The notes beneath the pieces were generated by a model, which had not been told where the DNA came from, made no database searches, and worked only from the letters and a program-made list of their open reading frames with translations. From assembly GCA_035048815.1 (NCBI GenBank), contig JAUCBN010000018.1, forward strand, positions 16,697,001-16,761,000: a stretch of 64,000 nt of DNA, read 5' to 3'. The position numbers and the translations under genes are program-made. Positions 35,316 to 49,500 of the stretch are shown one piece after another. Numbering within the stretch: position 1 is the first letter of the stretch; every line of letters begins with the position of its first letter. The stretch is from Abelmoschus esculentus (taxonomy: Eukaryota > Streptophyta > Magnoliopsida > Malvales > Malvaceae).

Positions 35316-36618
35316 TGTAATCACCATTTTATCTGGGTCTAACTAGTCACTTTTATGTTTAAAATAATGGGCTTGGACGCTTTAATTTCTGTACGGGTAT
35401 TAATATTATGGTCACATATTTTACATTAATATTGCATGTTTGTACGTGTGTTTATTATAATAATATGTGTATTACGCATGTTAATATTCTACCTTACTAT
35501 TTGTTTAAGTTTTATCGGTGTGTGTGTATATATAATATGTACTTGTGGATATTATGAAATCATCAAATGTGATATATTATGTTGCATAACTATGTATTAA
35601 TAATGTATGTAATCAAATATATATGTATATATCGTTAGTTATGTATACATGCGTTCTTGTTTTATTTAATTTATTCCTAAGCATGTCATTTTGTTTTATC
35701 CTTTATATATATATATATTACATGGTCTTTAAATCAAAATCAATTGTTACTTGCATGTGTATTTATTTATGTTTAATTCTTCATATTGAGGTAGAATAAT
35801 AATGATATTTTATTACTAGAATTTGTCTCACCAAATGCATGCGCTGAATCATTCGATTTTTTACCTTTGGATTCGTATCACTAGACTATAATCATTCACA
35901 TAATTTAGTATTATTTATTTAGGTCAGTTTCTATTTATTTAATTGATTAGATTCTAAGAAAAGAGGTGATCATTAGTTTTTATGCTCGTGTCATAACGGT
36001 CCAAATCATCGGACGTTGAGCGAAATATTAAAATTATTTTTCACCATCTCTAGGCAATTAAAATTAAAAGCCGACAAGATTATGACGTCATTTCTTTTTA
36101 TGTTGCATCATTCATAAGGTGACGTGCGGGATCAGAACCCTAAACTAACGCGACGAACAATATTATTTGACGTTGATTTAGTCTTTGGTCCGGTGTATCG
36201 TCAACCTTATTAATTAAATGCTTTATTGATTTGAATTCACCAATTAAATTAAACAAATTTAATTAAGGTCAAATTTGAATTTAGAAAAGGATTTAAAATT
36301 AAATTAAAGTTGAAATATGATTTTTAAAGAAAATATTTTTGGTACCGATTTTAGAGAGTGATGGGGTTGCTAATCCTTTCCCATGCATAACCAACTCCAA
36401 AACCCTTTTTCAAAATAAATCTTTGATTTTCCTTTTAAGGTGTTCGGTCTACCTTAGTGACCGATGGTGGCTCCAAATTTATTTTTCCAAAAGAATTTAT
36501 ATTTTTTAAATAAATTTTCGAAGGGAATTAAATCAATACCACCAAAGATCTTGTCTCCTTAATACTTTTAAAACTAATTTTCCGTTTTCCATCTTTCAAA
36601 CTGAAAAAGGTCGCTTCA
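35316..36618 (+). mobile_element. Solo LTR with 5-bp target duplication, copy 2 (Tat/Ogre-like)
   Basis: Begins TGTAATCACC and ends GGTCGCTTCA, with ACGAC at 35311-35315 and 36619-36623. It is colinear with 16952-18275 over its full length, apart from scattered substitutions and small indels such as the loss of a TATGCATATTTA-like piece near 35630. The length is 1303 bp. It has no coding capacity. Flanking satellite variants on the right match those of copy 1, so this is a duplicated locus rather than a second insertion. Confidence 0.85.
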
Positions 36619-39247
36619 ACGACCTTTCTCATTGTGTGTATGTCGCGATGAATGTCCCCTCTCATGGAGTGCATGTCATAATGAACGGTCCCTTTCTTTG
36701 AGCGTATACCATGATGGACGACCCTTCTCGATGAGCGTATGTCGCGGTGAATAACCCCTCTCTTCGAGAGTGTGTCCTATTGACCGGTCCCTCTCTTTGA
36801 GCGCATCCAGTGATGGATGATCTCTCTCTTTGAGTGTATGTCGCGATGAATGCCCCCTCTCTTTGAGTGCATATCATGGTGAACGGTCATTCTCTTTGAG
36901 CGTATACCGTGATGGACGACCCCTCTTCCTGAACGTTTGTCGCGATGAATGACCCCTCTCTTTGAGTGCATGTCATAATTAACAGTCCCTTTCTTAGTGC
37001 GTATACCGTGATGGACGACCCTTATCTTTGAGCGTATGTCGCGATGAATGACCCCTCTCTTCAAGTGCATGTCATAATGAACGGTCCCTTTCTTAAAGCA
37101 TATAACGTGATGAATGAACCTACTCTTTGAGTGTATGTCACGGTGAATGACCTCTCTCTTCGAGCGTATTTCATAATTAATGGTCCTTTTCTTAGACCGT
37201 ATACTGTGATGGATGACCCCTCTCTTTGAGCCTATTTCGCGGTGAATGATCCCTCTCTTCGAGCGTATTTCATAATGAACAGTCCCTCTCTTTGAGCGTA
37301 AGACGTGATGGATGACCCTCTCTTTAAGCATATGTGGATATGAATGACCCCTCTCTTCGAGCGTATTTTGTAATGAACGATCCCTTTCTTAGAGCGTATA
37401 CCGTGATGGCTGACCCCTCTCTTTGAGCGTATTTCATAATGAACGGTCCCTCTCTTTGAGCGTATGCTGTGATGGATGAACCCTCTCTTTGAGCGTATGT
37501 CGCGTTGAATGACCCCTCTCTTCGAGTGCATTTCATGGTGAACGGTACCACTCTTTGAGCGTATACCGTAATGGACGACCACTCTCTTTTAGCGTATGTC
37601 ACGATGAATGACCCCTCTATTCGAGTGCATGTCATGGTAAATGATCCCCCTCTTTGATCGTATACCGTGATGGACGATCCCTCTCATTGAGTGTATGTCG
37701 CGATGAATGGACCCCTCTCATCGAGTGCATGTCATAATGAACAGTCCCTTTTGTAGAGCGTATACCGTGATGGACGACCCCTCTCTTTGAGAGTATGTCG
37801 TGGTGAATTACCCCTCACTTATAGAGTATGTCGTAATGACCTGTCCCTCTCTTTGAGCGTATCTCATGATGGACGATCCCTCTCTTTGAGCATATGTCGC
37901 GATGAAAAACCCCTCTCTTTGAGTGCATTTCGTGGTGAAACGGTCCCTCTCTTTGAGCATATGTCACGGTGAATGACCCCTCTCTTTGAGTGTATGTCAT
38001 AATTAATGGTCCCCTTCTTAGAACATATACCGTGATCGACGACCCTCTCTTTGTGCGTACGTAGTTGTGAATGACCCCTCTCCTTGAGCGTATGTCGCGA
38101 TGAATGACCCCTTTCTTCGAGTGCATGTCGTAATAAATAGTCCCTTTCTTAGAGTATATACCATGATGGATGACCCCTCTCTTTGAGAGTATGTCGCGAT
38201 GAATGACACCTCTCTTTGAGTGCATGTCATATTCAATGATCCCTCTCTTTGAGCATATACCATGATCGACGATCCTCTCTTTGAGCATACGTTGCGATGA
38301 ATGACCCCTCTCTTTGAGTGCATTTCATGGTGAACAGTCCATCTCTTTTAGCATATACTGTGTCTCTAGACCCCTCTCTTTGAGCATATGTCGCAATGAA
38401 TTACCCTCTCTTCGAGGGAATGTAATAATAAATGGTCCCTCTCTTTGAGAGAATACCGTGATCGAGATACCTCTTTTTAAGCGTATGTCGCAATGAATGA
38501 CCCCTCTCTTCGAGTGCATGTCATGGTGAAAGATCCCTCTCTTTGAGTGAATACCGTGATGGACGACCCCTCGCTTTTAGTGTATGTCGCTATGAATGAC
38601 CCCTCTCTTCGAATGCATGTCATAATGATCGGTCCCTTTCTTAAAGCGTATACCGTGATGGATGACCCTCTCTCTGAGTGTATACCGTGATGAATGACCC
38701 CTCTCTTCAAACGTACTCCATAATGAATGTTCCATCTCTTTGAGCGTATTGCGTGATGGACGACACCTCTCTTCCAGTGTATGTCGTAACGAATGGTTCC
38801 TTTCTTAGAGCGTATGTCATAATGACTGGTCCTTCTCTTTGAGCGTATCTCATGATGGACGACCGCTCTCTTTGAGCGTTTGTCATGATGAATGACCCCA
38901 TTCTTCGAGTGCATGTCATGGTGAATTGTCCCGCTCTTTGAGCGTATACCATGATGGACGACCCCTCTCTTTGAGCGTATGTCGCGAAGAATGGCCCCTA
39001 TCTTTGAGTGTAATTCATGGTGAACGGTCCCTCTCTTTGAGCGTATACCGTGATGGACGACCCCTCTCTTTGAGCGTATATCGCAGTGACCCATTTCTTC
39101 GAGTGCATGTCATAATGAACGGTTCCTCTCTTTGAGCGTATACTGTGATGGACGACCCCTCTCCTTGAGCGTATGTCATGATGAATGACCCCCCTCTCTT
39201 CGAGTACATGTCATAATGAATGATCCCTCTTTCTGATCGTTTGTCGC

Positions 39248-40800
39248 GATGAATGACCCCTCTCTTCGAGTGCATGTCATAATGAACGATCCCTTTCTTA
39301 GAGCGTATACCGTGATGGACGACCCCTCTCGCTGAGCGTATGTCGCGGTCAATGACCCCTCTCTCCGAGAGAATTTCATAATGAACGGTCATTTTCTTTG
39401 AGCGTATACCGTGATGGATGACCCCTCTTTTTGAGCGTATGTCACAGTGAATTACTCCTCTCTTCGAGCGTATTTCATAATGAACGTTCCCTCTCTTTGA
39501 GTATGTCGTGATGGATGACCCCTCTCTTTGAGTGTATGTCGCGATGAATGACCCCTCTCTTCGAGTGCGTGTCATAATGAACAGTCTCTTTCTTAGAGCG
39601 TAGACCGTGATGGACGACCCTTCTCATTGTGCATATGTCGCGATGAATGACCCTTCTCTTCTACTGCATGTCATAATGAACGGTACCAAACTTTGAGCGT
39701 ATATAGCAATGTACGACCCCTCTCTTTAAGGGTATGTTGCGGTGAATGACCCCTCCCTTCGAGAGTTTGTCGTAATAATCGGTCCCTCTCTTTGATTGTA
39801 TCCCATGATAGACGACCCCTTTCTTTGAGTATATATCTTGATGTGAATGGCCCCTCTCTTTTATTGCATGTCATAGTGAACGATCCCTCTCTTTGAGCGT
39901 ATACCATTATAGATGACCCCTCTCTTTAAACGTACATCGTGATGAATGACCCCTCTCTTCAAGTGCATGTCATAATAAACAGTCCCTTTCTTGGAGCGTA
40001 TACCCTGATGGAGGAACCTTCTCTTTGAGCGTATGTCGCGATGATTGATCCCTCTCTTTGAGTGCTTGACATAATGAACAATCCCTTTCTTTGAGCGTAT
40101 ACCGTGATGGACGACACCTCTCTTTGAGCGAATGACGCGGTGAATGACCCCTCTATTCTAGCATAAGTCATAATGAATGATCCCTCTCTGTGAGCGTATA
40201 CCGTGATGGACGACCCCTCTCTTTGACCGTATGCCGTGATGAATAAAACCCCCTCTATTCGACTGCACGTCATGGTGAGAAGTCCCACTCTTTGGGCGTA
40301 TATCGTGATGGACACTTCGAGAGTATGTCGCGATCAATGACACCTCTCTTTGAGTGCATGTCATAATCAACGGTCCCTCTCTTTAAGCATATACCGTGAT
40401 CGATGACCCTCTCTTTGAGCGTACGTTACGATGAATGACTCCTCTCTTCGAGTGTATATCATGGTGAAGAGTCTCTCTCTTTGAGTGTATACTGTGATGG
40501 ACGACCCCTCTCTTTGAGCGTAGGTTGCAATGAATGACCCCTCTTCGAGGGCATGTCATAATGAAGGGTTCTTTGAGTGTATACCGTGATCGAGACCCCT
40601 CTTTTTGAGTGTATGTCGCGATGGATTGCTCCTCTCTTCAAGTGCATGTCATTGTGAAAGATCCATCTCTTTGAGCGAATACCGTGATGGACGACCCCTC
40701 TCTTTGAGTGTATGTCGCGATGAATGACCCCACTTTTCGAGTTCATGTCATAATGAACTATCCCTTTCTTAGAGCGTATACCGTGATGGATGACCCCTCT
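39248..40800 (+). repeat. Satellite segment duplicated 8.7 kb downstream, copy 1
   Basis: Shares rare variants with 47935-49500: the CTCGCTGAG unit, a GAGAGAATTTC unit, the CGGTACCA unit, a GAATAAAA insertion with a truncated unit (GATGGAC joined to CTTYGAGAGTATG at 40307 and 48897), and GGGTTCTTTGAGTG. Offsets move between 8590 and 8688, mostly by multiples of about 33, showing gain or loss of whole units since duplication. Confidence 0.7.
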
Positions 40801-43800
40801 CTTTGAGTGTATGTCGTGGTGAATGACCCCTCTCTTCGAGTGTATGTCATAAATAACGGTTCCTTTCTAAAAGCGTATATCGTGATGCATGATCCCTCTC
40901 TTTTTCATATGTCGCGGTGAATGACCGCTCTATACGAGCGTATGTCATAATAACCGGTCCCTCTCTTTGAACATATCCCATGATGGACATCCCCTCTCTT
41001 TGAGTATTTTTCGTAAGGAATGACTCTACTCTTCGAGTGCACGTCATGGTGAACGGTCCCTCTCTATGAGCGTATCCCGTGATGGACGACGCCTCTTTTT
41101 GAGCGTGTGTCGCGATGAATGGCCCCTCTTTGAGTGCATGTCATGGTGAACGGTCCCTCTCCTTGAGCGTATACCATGATATATGACCCCTTGTGTTTAT
41201 GCATATGTCGCGGTGAATGACTCCACTCTTTGAGTGCATGTCATAATGAATGGTTCCTCTCTTTGAGTGTATTTTGTGATGGACGACCCCTCTCTTTGAG
41301 CGTATGCCACGGTGAATGACCCCTTTCTTCGAATGCATGCCATAATAAACGGTCCCACTTTGTGAGCAGATACCGTGATGGTGAAAGATCCCTCTCTTTG
41401 AGTGAATGCCGTGATGAACGACCCCTCACTTTTAGTATATATCGTTATGAATGACCCCTCTCTTCGAGTGCATATCATAATGATCGGTCCCTTGCTTAGA
41501 GCGTATACCGTGATGGATGACCCCTCTCTCTAAGCGTATACCACGATGAATGACCCCTCTTTTTGGGTGCATGTCATAATGAACAGTGCCTTTCTTAGAG
41601 CGTATACCGCGATGGATGACCCCTCGCTCTGAGCGTATACCGCGATGAATGACCCCTCTCTTCAAGCGTATTCCATAATGAACGTTCCCTCTCTTTGAGC
41701 TTATGTCGCGTTGAATGACCCCTCTCTTCCAGTGCTTGTCATAACGAATGTTTCGTTTCTTAGAGCGTAAATCGTGATGGAGACCCCATCTGTTTGAGTG
41801 TATGTCGCGGTGAATGACCGCTCTATTCGTGCGTATGTCATAATGACCGGTCCCTCACATTGAGCGTATCTCGTGATGGACGACCGCTCTCTTTGAGCAT
41901 TTGTCATGATGAATGACCCCTTTCTTCGAGTGCAAGTCATGGTGAATTGTCCCTCTCTTTGAGCGTATACCGTGATTGACGACCCCTCTCTTTGAGCGTA
42001 TGTCGCGATAAATGGCCCCTATCTTTGAGTGCAATTCATGGTGAACGATCCCTCTCTTTGAGTGTATCCATGATGGACGATCCCTCTCTTTGAGCGTATG
42101 TCGCAGTGAATGACCTCTCTCTTCCATTGCATGTCATAACGAATGGTTCCTTTCTTAGAGCGTAAATCATGATGGACAACCCCTCTCATTGAGCGTATAT
42201 CGTGGTGAATGACCACCCAATTCGAGCGTATGTCATATTGACCGTTCCCTCTCTTTGAGCGTATCTCGTGATGGACGACCAATCTTTTTGTGCATTTGTC
42301 ATGATGAAGGACCCCTTTCTTCGAGTTCATGTCATGGTGTATTATCCCGCTCTTTGAGCGTATACCATGATGGACGACCCCTCTCTTTGAGCGTATGTCG
42401 TGATGAATAGCCCCTATCTTTGAGTGCAATTCATGGTGAACGGTTCCTCTCTTTGAGCGTATACCGTGATGGATGACCCCTCTCTTTGAGCGTATGTCGT
42501 GATAGACGACCCTCTCTTTGAGCGTATGTTGTGTTGGACGATCACTCTTTTTGAGCGTAAGTCATGATGAATGATTCCTGTCTTCGACTTTATGTCCTGG
42601 TGAACAATCCTTCTCTTCTAGTGCATGTCATAATTAACAGTCCTTTTCTTAGAGCATATACCGTGATGGATGACCTTTTTCTTTGAGCATATGTCGCGGT
42701 GAATAACCCCTCTCATCGAGAGTAGAACATAATGAATGGTCCCTTTCTGAGCGCGTATACCATGATGGACGACCCTTCTCTTTGAGCATATATCACGGTG
42801 AATGACCCCTCTCTTCGAGTGTTGGTCGTAATGAATGGTCCCTCCCTTTAAGCGTATTTTGTGATGGACCACCCCTCTCTTTGAACGTAAGCCACGGTGA
42901 ATGACCCCTCTCTTCGAGTGCATGACATAATGAACGATCCCTCTTTGTGAGCAGATACCATGATGGACGACCCTTCTCTTTGAGCATTTGTCGCGATTAA
43001 TGATCTCTCTCTTTGAGTGCATGTAAGGAACCCTTTCTTATACTGTATACTGTGAATAACTTTGAGCGTATGTCGCTATGAATCAACCCTCTCCTCGAGT
43101 GCAAGTTAAAATGAAAGGTGCCTCTCTTTGAGCGTATACCGTGATGGACGACCCCTCTCTTTGAGCGTATATCGCGATGAATGACCCCTCTCTTCGAGTG
43201 CATGTCATAATGAACGGTCCCTTTCTTAGAGCGTATATAGTGATGGACGACCTTTCTCAATGTGCGTATGTCGCGATGAATAACACCTCTCTTCGAGTGC
43301 ATGTCATGGTGAATGGTTCCTCTCTTTATGCGTCTACCGTGATGGATGTCCCCTCTCTTTGAGCGTATGTCACGATGAATAGCTCCTCTCTTTGAGTGCA
43401 TGTCATGGTGAACGGTCCCTCTCCTTGAGTGTATACCATGATACACGACCCCTTGCGTTTATGCATATGTTGCGGTGCATAACTCCTCTCTTCGAGTGCA
43501 TGTCATAATGAACGGTTCCTCTCTTTGAGCATATTTTGTGATGGACGACCCCTCTCTTTGAGCTTTTGCCACGGTGAATGAACCCTTTCTTTGAGTGCAT
43601 GCCATAATGAACGGTCCCACTTTGTGAGCGGATACCGTTATGGACGACCCCTCTCTTTGAGTGCATGTAATGATCCCTTTCTTAGAGTGTATACTATCAT
43701 GGACGACCCATCTCTTTGAGCGTATGTCGCGGTGAATCAGCCCTCTCCTCGAGTGCTTGTTAAAATGAAAGGTCCCTATCTTTGAGCGTATACCGTGATG

Positions 43801-46800
43801 GTCGACCCCTCTTTTTGAGCGTATATCGCAATGAATGACCCCTCTTCTTCGAGTGTACGTCATAATGAATGGTTCCTTTCTTAGAGAGTAAATCGTGATG
43901 GACAACCCATCTCGTTGAACGTACGTCGCGGTGAATGACCACTCCATTCGAGCGTATGTCAAATGACCGGTCCCTCTCTTTGAGCGTATCTCGTGATGGA
44001 CAACACCTCTCTTTGAGCATTTGTCATGATGAATGACCCCTTTCTTCGAGTGCATGTCATGGTGAATTGTCCCTCTCTTTGAGCTTATACCGTGATAGAC
44101 GACCCCTCTCTTTGAGCGTATGTCGCGAAGAATGGCCCCTATCTTTGAGTGCAATTCATGGTGAACGGTCCCTCTCTTTGAGTGTATCCGTGATGGACGA
44201 CCCCTCTTTTTGAGTTTATGTCGCGGTGAATGACCCCTTTCTTTGAGTGCATGTCATAATGAACGGTTCCTCTCTTTTTGAGCGTATGTCGCGGTGAATG
44301 ACCCCTCTCTTCGAGTGCATGTCATACTGAACGGTCCCCTTCTTTGAACATATACCATGATCGACGACCCCTCTCTTTGTGCGTATGTTGTTGTGAATGA
44401 CCCCTCTCTTTGAGCGCATGTCACGATGAATGTCCCCTCTCTTCGAGTGCATGTCGTAATAAATAATTCCTTTCTTAGAGCGTATACCGTGATAGATAAC
44501 CCCTCTCATTGAGAGTATGCCGCGATGAATGAAACCTCTCTTTGAGTGCATGTCATAATCAATGATCCTTCTCTTAGAGCATATACCGTGATCGACGATC
44601 CTCTCTTTGAGCCTACATTGCGATGAATGACCCCTCTCTTTGAGTGCATTTCATGGTGAACAATCCCTCTCTTTTAGCGTATATTGTGATGGGCAACCCC
44701 TCTCTTTGAGCGTATGTCGCAATGAATTACCCCTCTCTTCGAGGGAATGTCATAATAAATGCTCGCACTCATTGATCGAATACCGTGATCGAGCGTATGT
44801 CGTGATGAATGACCCTCTCTTTGAGTGCATGTCATGGTGAAAGATCCCTCTCTTTGAGTGAATACCGTAATAGACGACCACTCGCTTTTAGCGTATGTCG
44901 CGATGAATGACCCCTCTCTTCGAGTGCATGTCATAATAATCGGTCCCTTTCTTAGAGCGTATCCCGTGATGGGTGATCCCTCTCTCTGAGGGTATACCGC
45001 GATGAATGACCCCTCTTTTTGGGTGCATGTCATAATGAACAGTGCCTTTCTTAAAGCGTATACCATGATGGATGATCCCTCTCTCTGAGCGTATACCGCG
45101 ATGAATGACCCTCTCTTCAAGCGTATTCCATAATGAACGTTCCTTCTCTTTGAGCTTACGGCGTGATGGACGACCCCTCTCTTTGAGCGTAAGTCGCGTT
45201 GAATGACCCCTCTCTTCCAGTGCATGTCATAACGAACGATTCCTTTCTTAGAGCGTAAATCGTGATGGACAACCCCTCTCAATGAGCATATGTCGTGGTG
45301 AATGACTGCTCTATTCGAGCATATGTCATAGTGACCGGTCCCTCTCTTTGAGCGTATCTCGTGATGGACGACCACTCTCTTTGAGCATTTGTGATGATGA
45401 TTGACACCTATCTTCGAGTGCATGTCATGGTGAATTGTCCCTCTCTTTGAGCGTATACCGTGATGGACGACCCCTCTCTTTGAGCGTATGTCGTGATGAA
45501 TGACCCCTATCTTTGACTTCAATTCATGGTGAAAGGGCCCTCTCTTTGAGCGTATACGGTGATGGACAACCCCTTTCTTTGAGCGTATATCGCGGTGAAA
45601 GACCCATTTCTTCGATTGCATGTCATAATGAATGGTTCCTCTCTTTGAGCGTATACCGTGATGGACGACCCCTCTCTTTGAGCGTATGTTGCGATGAATG
45701 ACCCTTCTCTTTGAGTGCATGTCATGCTGAACAGCCCCTCTCTTTGAGCGCATACCGTGATGGATGACCCTTCCCGTTGAGCGTATGTCGCGATCAATGA
45801 CCCTTCTGTTCGAGTGCATCTCATAATGAACAATCCCTTTCCTAGAGCGTATATCGTGATGGACATCACCTTTCCTTGAGCGTATGTCGCAGTGGCAAAC
45901 CTCTCTTTGAGCGTATACCGTGATGGACGACCCCTCTCTTTTAGCATATGTCGCGATGAATGACCCCTCACTTTTAGAGTATGTCATAATGATCGACCCC
46001 TCTTTTTGAGCATATGCGCCATGATGGATGAGCCCTCACTTTAAGCGTATGTCGCGATGAATGACCCCTCTCTTCGAGTGCATATCATAATGAACGATCA
46101 CAATGTAAGAGCGTATACCGTGATAGACGACTCCTCTCTTTGAGTGTATGTCGTGGTGAATGACCCCTCTTCGAGTGCATGTCATAATGAACGGTTCCTC
46201 GCTTTGAGCGTATACCGTGATGGACGACCCCTCTCTTTGAGCGTATGTCGCGATGAATGACCCCTCTATTATAGTGCATGTCATGGTGAATGATCCCTAT
46301 CTTTGAGCAGATACCGTGATAGATGATCCTTCTCTTTGAGCGTATATCGCGATGAATGACCCCTCTCTACGAATGCATGTAATAAAGAATGGTCCCTTTC
46401 TTAGAGCGCATACTGTGATGGACGACCCCTCTTTTTGAGCGTATGTCGCGGTGAATGATGCCTCTCTTCGGTGAATGATCCCTCGCTTTGAGTGCATGTA
46501 ATGATCCCTTTCTTCGAGCGTATACCGCGATGGACAACCCATCTCTTTGAGCGCATGTCGCGATGAATGTGCCCTCTCTTCGATTGCATGTTACAATGAA
46601 AGGTCCCTTTCTGAGCGCGTATACCGTGATGGACGACCCCTCTCTTTGAGCGTATATCACGATGGATGACCCATCTCTTCGAGAGTAGGTCATAATGAAT
46701 GGTCCCTTTCTTAAAGCGTATACTGTGATGGACGACCCTTCTATTCGAGCGTATGTCGCTGTGAATGACCCCAATCTTCGAGTGCTGGTCATAATGAACG

Positions 46801-47934
46801 ATCCCTCTCTTTGAGCATATTTTGTGATGGACGACCCCACTCTTTGAGCATATTTTGTGATGGACGACCCTCTCTTTGAGCATGTGCCACAGTGAATGAC
46901 CTCTCTCTTCGAGTGCATGACATAATGAACGGTCCTTCTTTGTGAGCAGATACCGTGATGGACGGCCCTTCTCTTTGAGCGTTTGTCGTGATGAATGACC
47001 ACTCTCTTAGAGTGCATGCAATGATCCCATTCTTAGAGTGTATACTGTGATGGAAGACCCATATCTTTGAGCATATGTCGCGATGAATCAGCCCTCTCCT
47101 CGAGTGCATGTTAAAAATGAAAGGTCTCTCTCTTTGAGCGTATACTGTGATGGACGACCCCTCTCTTTGAGCATTTATTGCGATGAATGACCCCTCTCTT
47201 CGAGTGTATATCATAATGAACGGTCCCTTTCTTAGAGCGTATATAGTGATGGATCACCTTTCTCAATGTGCGTATGTCGCGATGAATAACACCTCTCCTC
47301 GAGTGCATGTCGTGGGGAATGGTTCCTCTTTTTGTACGTCTACCGTGATGGACGCCCCCTCTCTTTGAGCGTATATCGCGATTGATGACCCCTTTCTTCG
47401 ATTGCATGTCATAATGAACGTTCACTTTCGTAGAGCGTATACCGTGATGGACGACCCCTCTCTTTGAGCGTATATCGGGGTGAATGACCCCTGTCTTTGA
47501 GCGTATGTCGTTACAGACAAACGCACCCTTTAAGACTATGTCGCGATGAATGACCCCTCTCTTTGAGCATGACATTGTGAATGATTCCTCTCTTTGAGCG
47601 TAAACCATGGATGACCCCTCCATTTGATCGTAGGTCGCGATGAATGACCCCTCTCTTTGAGTGCATGTCATAATGAACGGTCCCTTTCTTAGAGTGTATA
47701 CCGTGATGGATGACCCTTCTCTTTGGCGTATATCACGATGAATGACCCCTCTCTTTGAGTGTTTGTCATAATGAAAGACCCTTCTCTTTAAGAGTATACC
47801 GTGCTCGATGATTCCTCTTTTTGAGTGTATGTCGCAATGAAGGACCCCTCTCTTTGAGTCCATGTCATGGTGAACAATCCCACTCTTTGAGCATATACTG
47901 TGATGGACGACCCCTCTCTATGAGCGTATATCGC

Positions 47935-49500
47935 GATGAGTGACCCCTCTCTTCGAGTGCATGTCATAATGAACGGTCCCTTTCTTGGAGCGTATACCAT
48001 GATGGACGACCCCTCTCGCTGAGCATATATCGCGGTAAATGACCCCTCTCTTCGAGAGAATTTCATAATGAACGGTCGTTTTCTTTGATAGTATATCGTG
48101 ATGGATGACCCCTCTCTTCGAGCGTATTTCATAATGAACGTTCCCTCTCTTTGAGCGTGTGTCGTGATGGATGACCCCTCCCTTTGAGTGTATGTCACGT
48201 TGAATGACCACTCTCTTCGAGTGCTTGTAATAATGAACGGTCTCTTTCTTAGAGCGTATACCGTGATGGACGACCCTTCTCATTGTGCATTTGTCGCGAT
48301 GAATGACCCTTCTATTCGAGTGCATGTCATAATGAACGGTACCATACTTTGAGCGTATATCGCGATGTACGATCCCTCTTTTTGATTGTATCCCGTGATG
48401 AACGACCCCTTTCTTTGAGCATATGTCTCGATCTGAATGACCCCCGTCTATTAGTGCATGTCATGGTGAGCGATCCCTCTCTTAGAGCGTATACCATGCT
48501 GGACGAACCCTCTCTTTGAAAGTACGTCATGATAAATGACCCCTCTCTTCAAGTGCATGTCATAATATACAGTCCCTTTCTTAGAGAATATACCCTGATG
48601 GACGACCCTACTCTTTGAGTGTATGTTGCGATGATTGACCCCTCCCTTTGAATGCTTGTCATAATGAACAATCCCATTCTTAGAGCGTATACCGTGATGG
48701 ACGACACCTCTCTTTGAGCGTATGACGCGGTAAATGACCCCTCTCTTTCAGCATATGTCATAATGAATGATCCCTCTCTTTGAGCATATACCGTGATGGA
48801 TGACCCCTCTCTTTGACCATATGTCGCGATGAATAAAAACCCCACTATTCAAGTGCTTGTCATGGTGAGCGGTCCCACTCTTTGGGCATATAACGTGATG
48901 GACTCTTTGAGAGTATGTCGCGATGAATGACACGTCTCTTTGAGTACATGTCATAATCAACGGTCCTTCTCTTTGAGCGTATACCGTGATCTATGACCCT
49001 CTCTTTGAGCGTACGTTTCGATGAATGACTCCTATCTTCGAGTGCATTTCATGGTGCACTGTCTCTCTCTTTGAGTGTATACTGTGATGGACAACCCCTC
49101 TCTTTGAGACTAGGTCACAATGAATGACCCCTCTTCGAGGCCATGTCATAATGAAGGATCCCTCTTTTTGAGCGTATGTCGCGATGGATGACCCCTCTCT
49201 TTGAGCGTATGTTGCAATGAATGACCCCTCTTCGAGGGCATGTCATAATGAAGGGTTCTTTGAGTGTATACCGTGATTGAGACCCCTCTTTTTGAGTGTA
49301 TGTCGCGATGGATTGCTCCTCTCTTCAAGTGCATGTCATTGTGAAAGATCCATCTCTTTGAGCGAATACCGTGATGGACGACCCCTCTCTTTGAGCGTAT
49401 GTCGCGATGAATGACCCCACTTTTCGAGTTCATGTAATAATGAACTGTCCCTTTCTTAGAGCGTTTACCGTGATGGATGACCCCTCTCTTTGAGTGTATG
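47935..49500 (+). repeat. Satellite segment duplicated 8.7 kb upstream, copy 2
   Basis: Partner of 39248-40800. A third relative lies at 21270-22350 in block 4 (offset 18049 from copy 1), so this segment exists at least three times in the window. Confidence 0.7.

Noticed and set aside
44674..45987. 437-codon reverse-strand ORF, and others such as 10946-11911 (321), 8081-8920 (279), 33027-33851 (274) and 28304-29044 (246), as protein genes
   Set aside because: They consist only of 11-residue satellite-derived repeats, shift between repeat registers, and are matched by open frames on the same and opposite strands; no start context, unique domain or conserved frame supports a gene.
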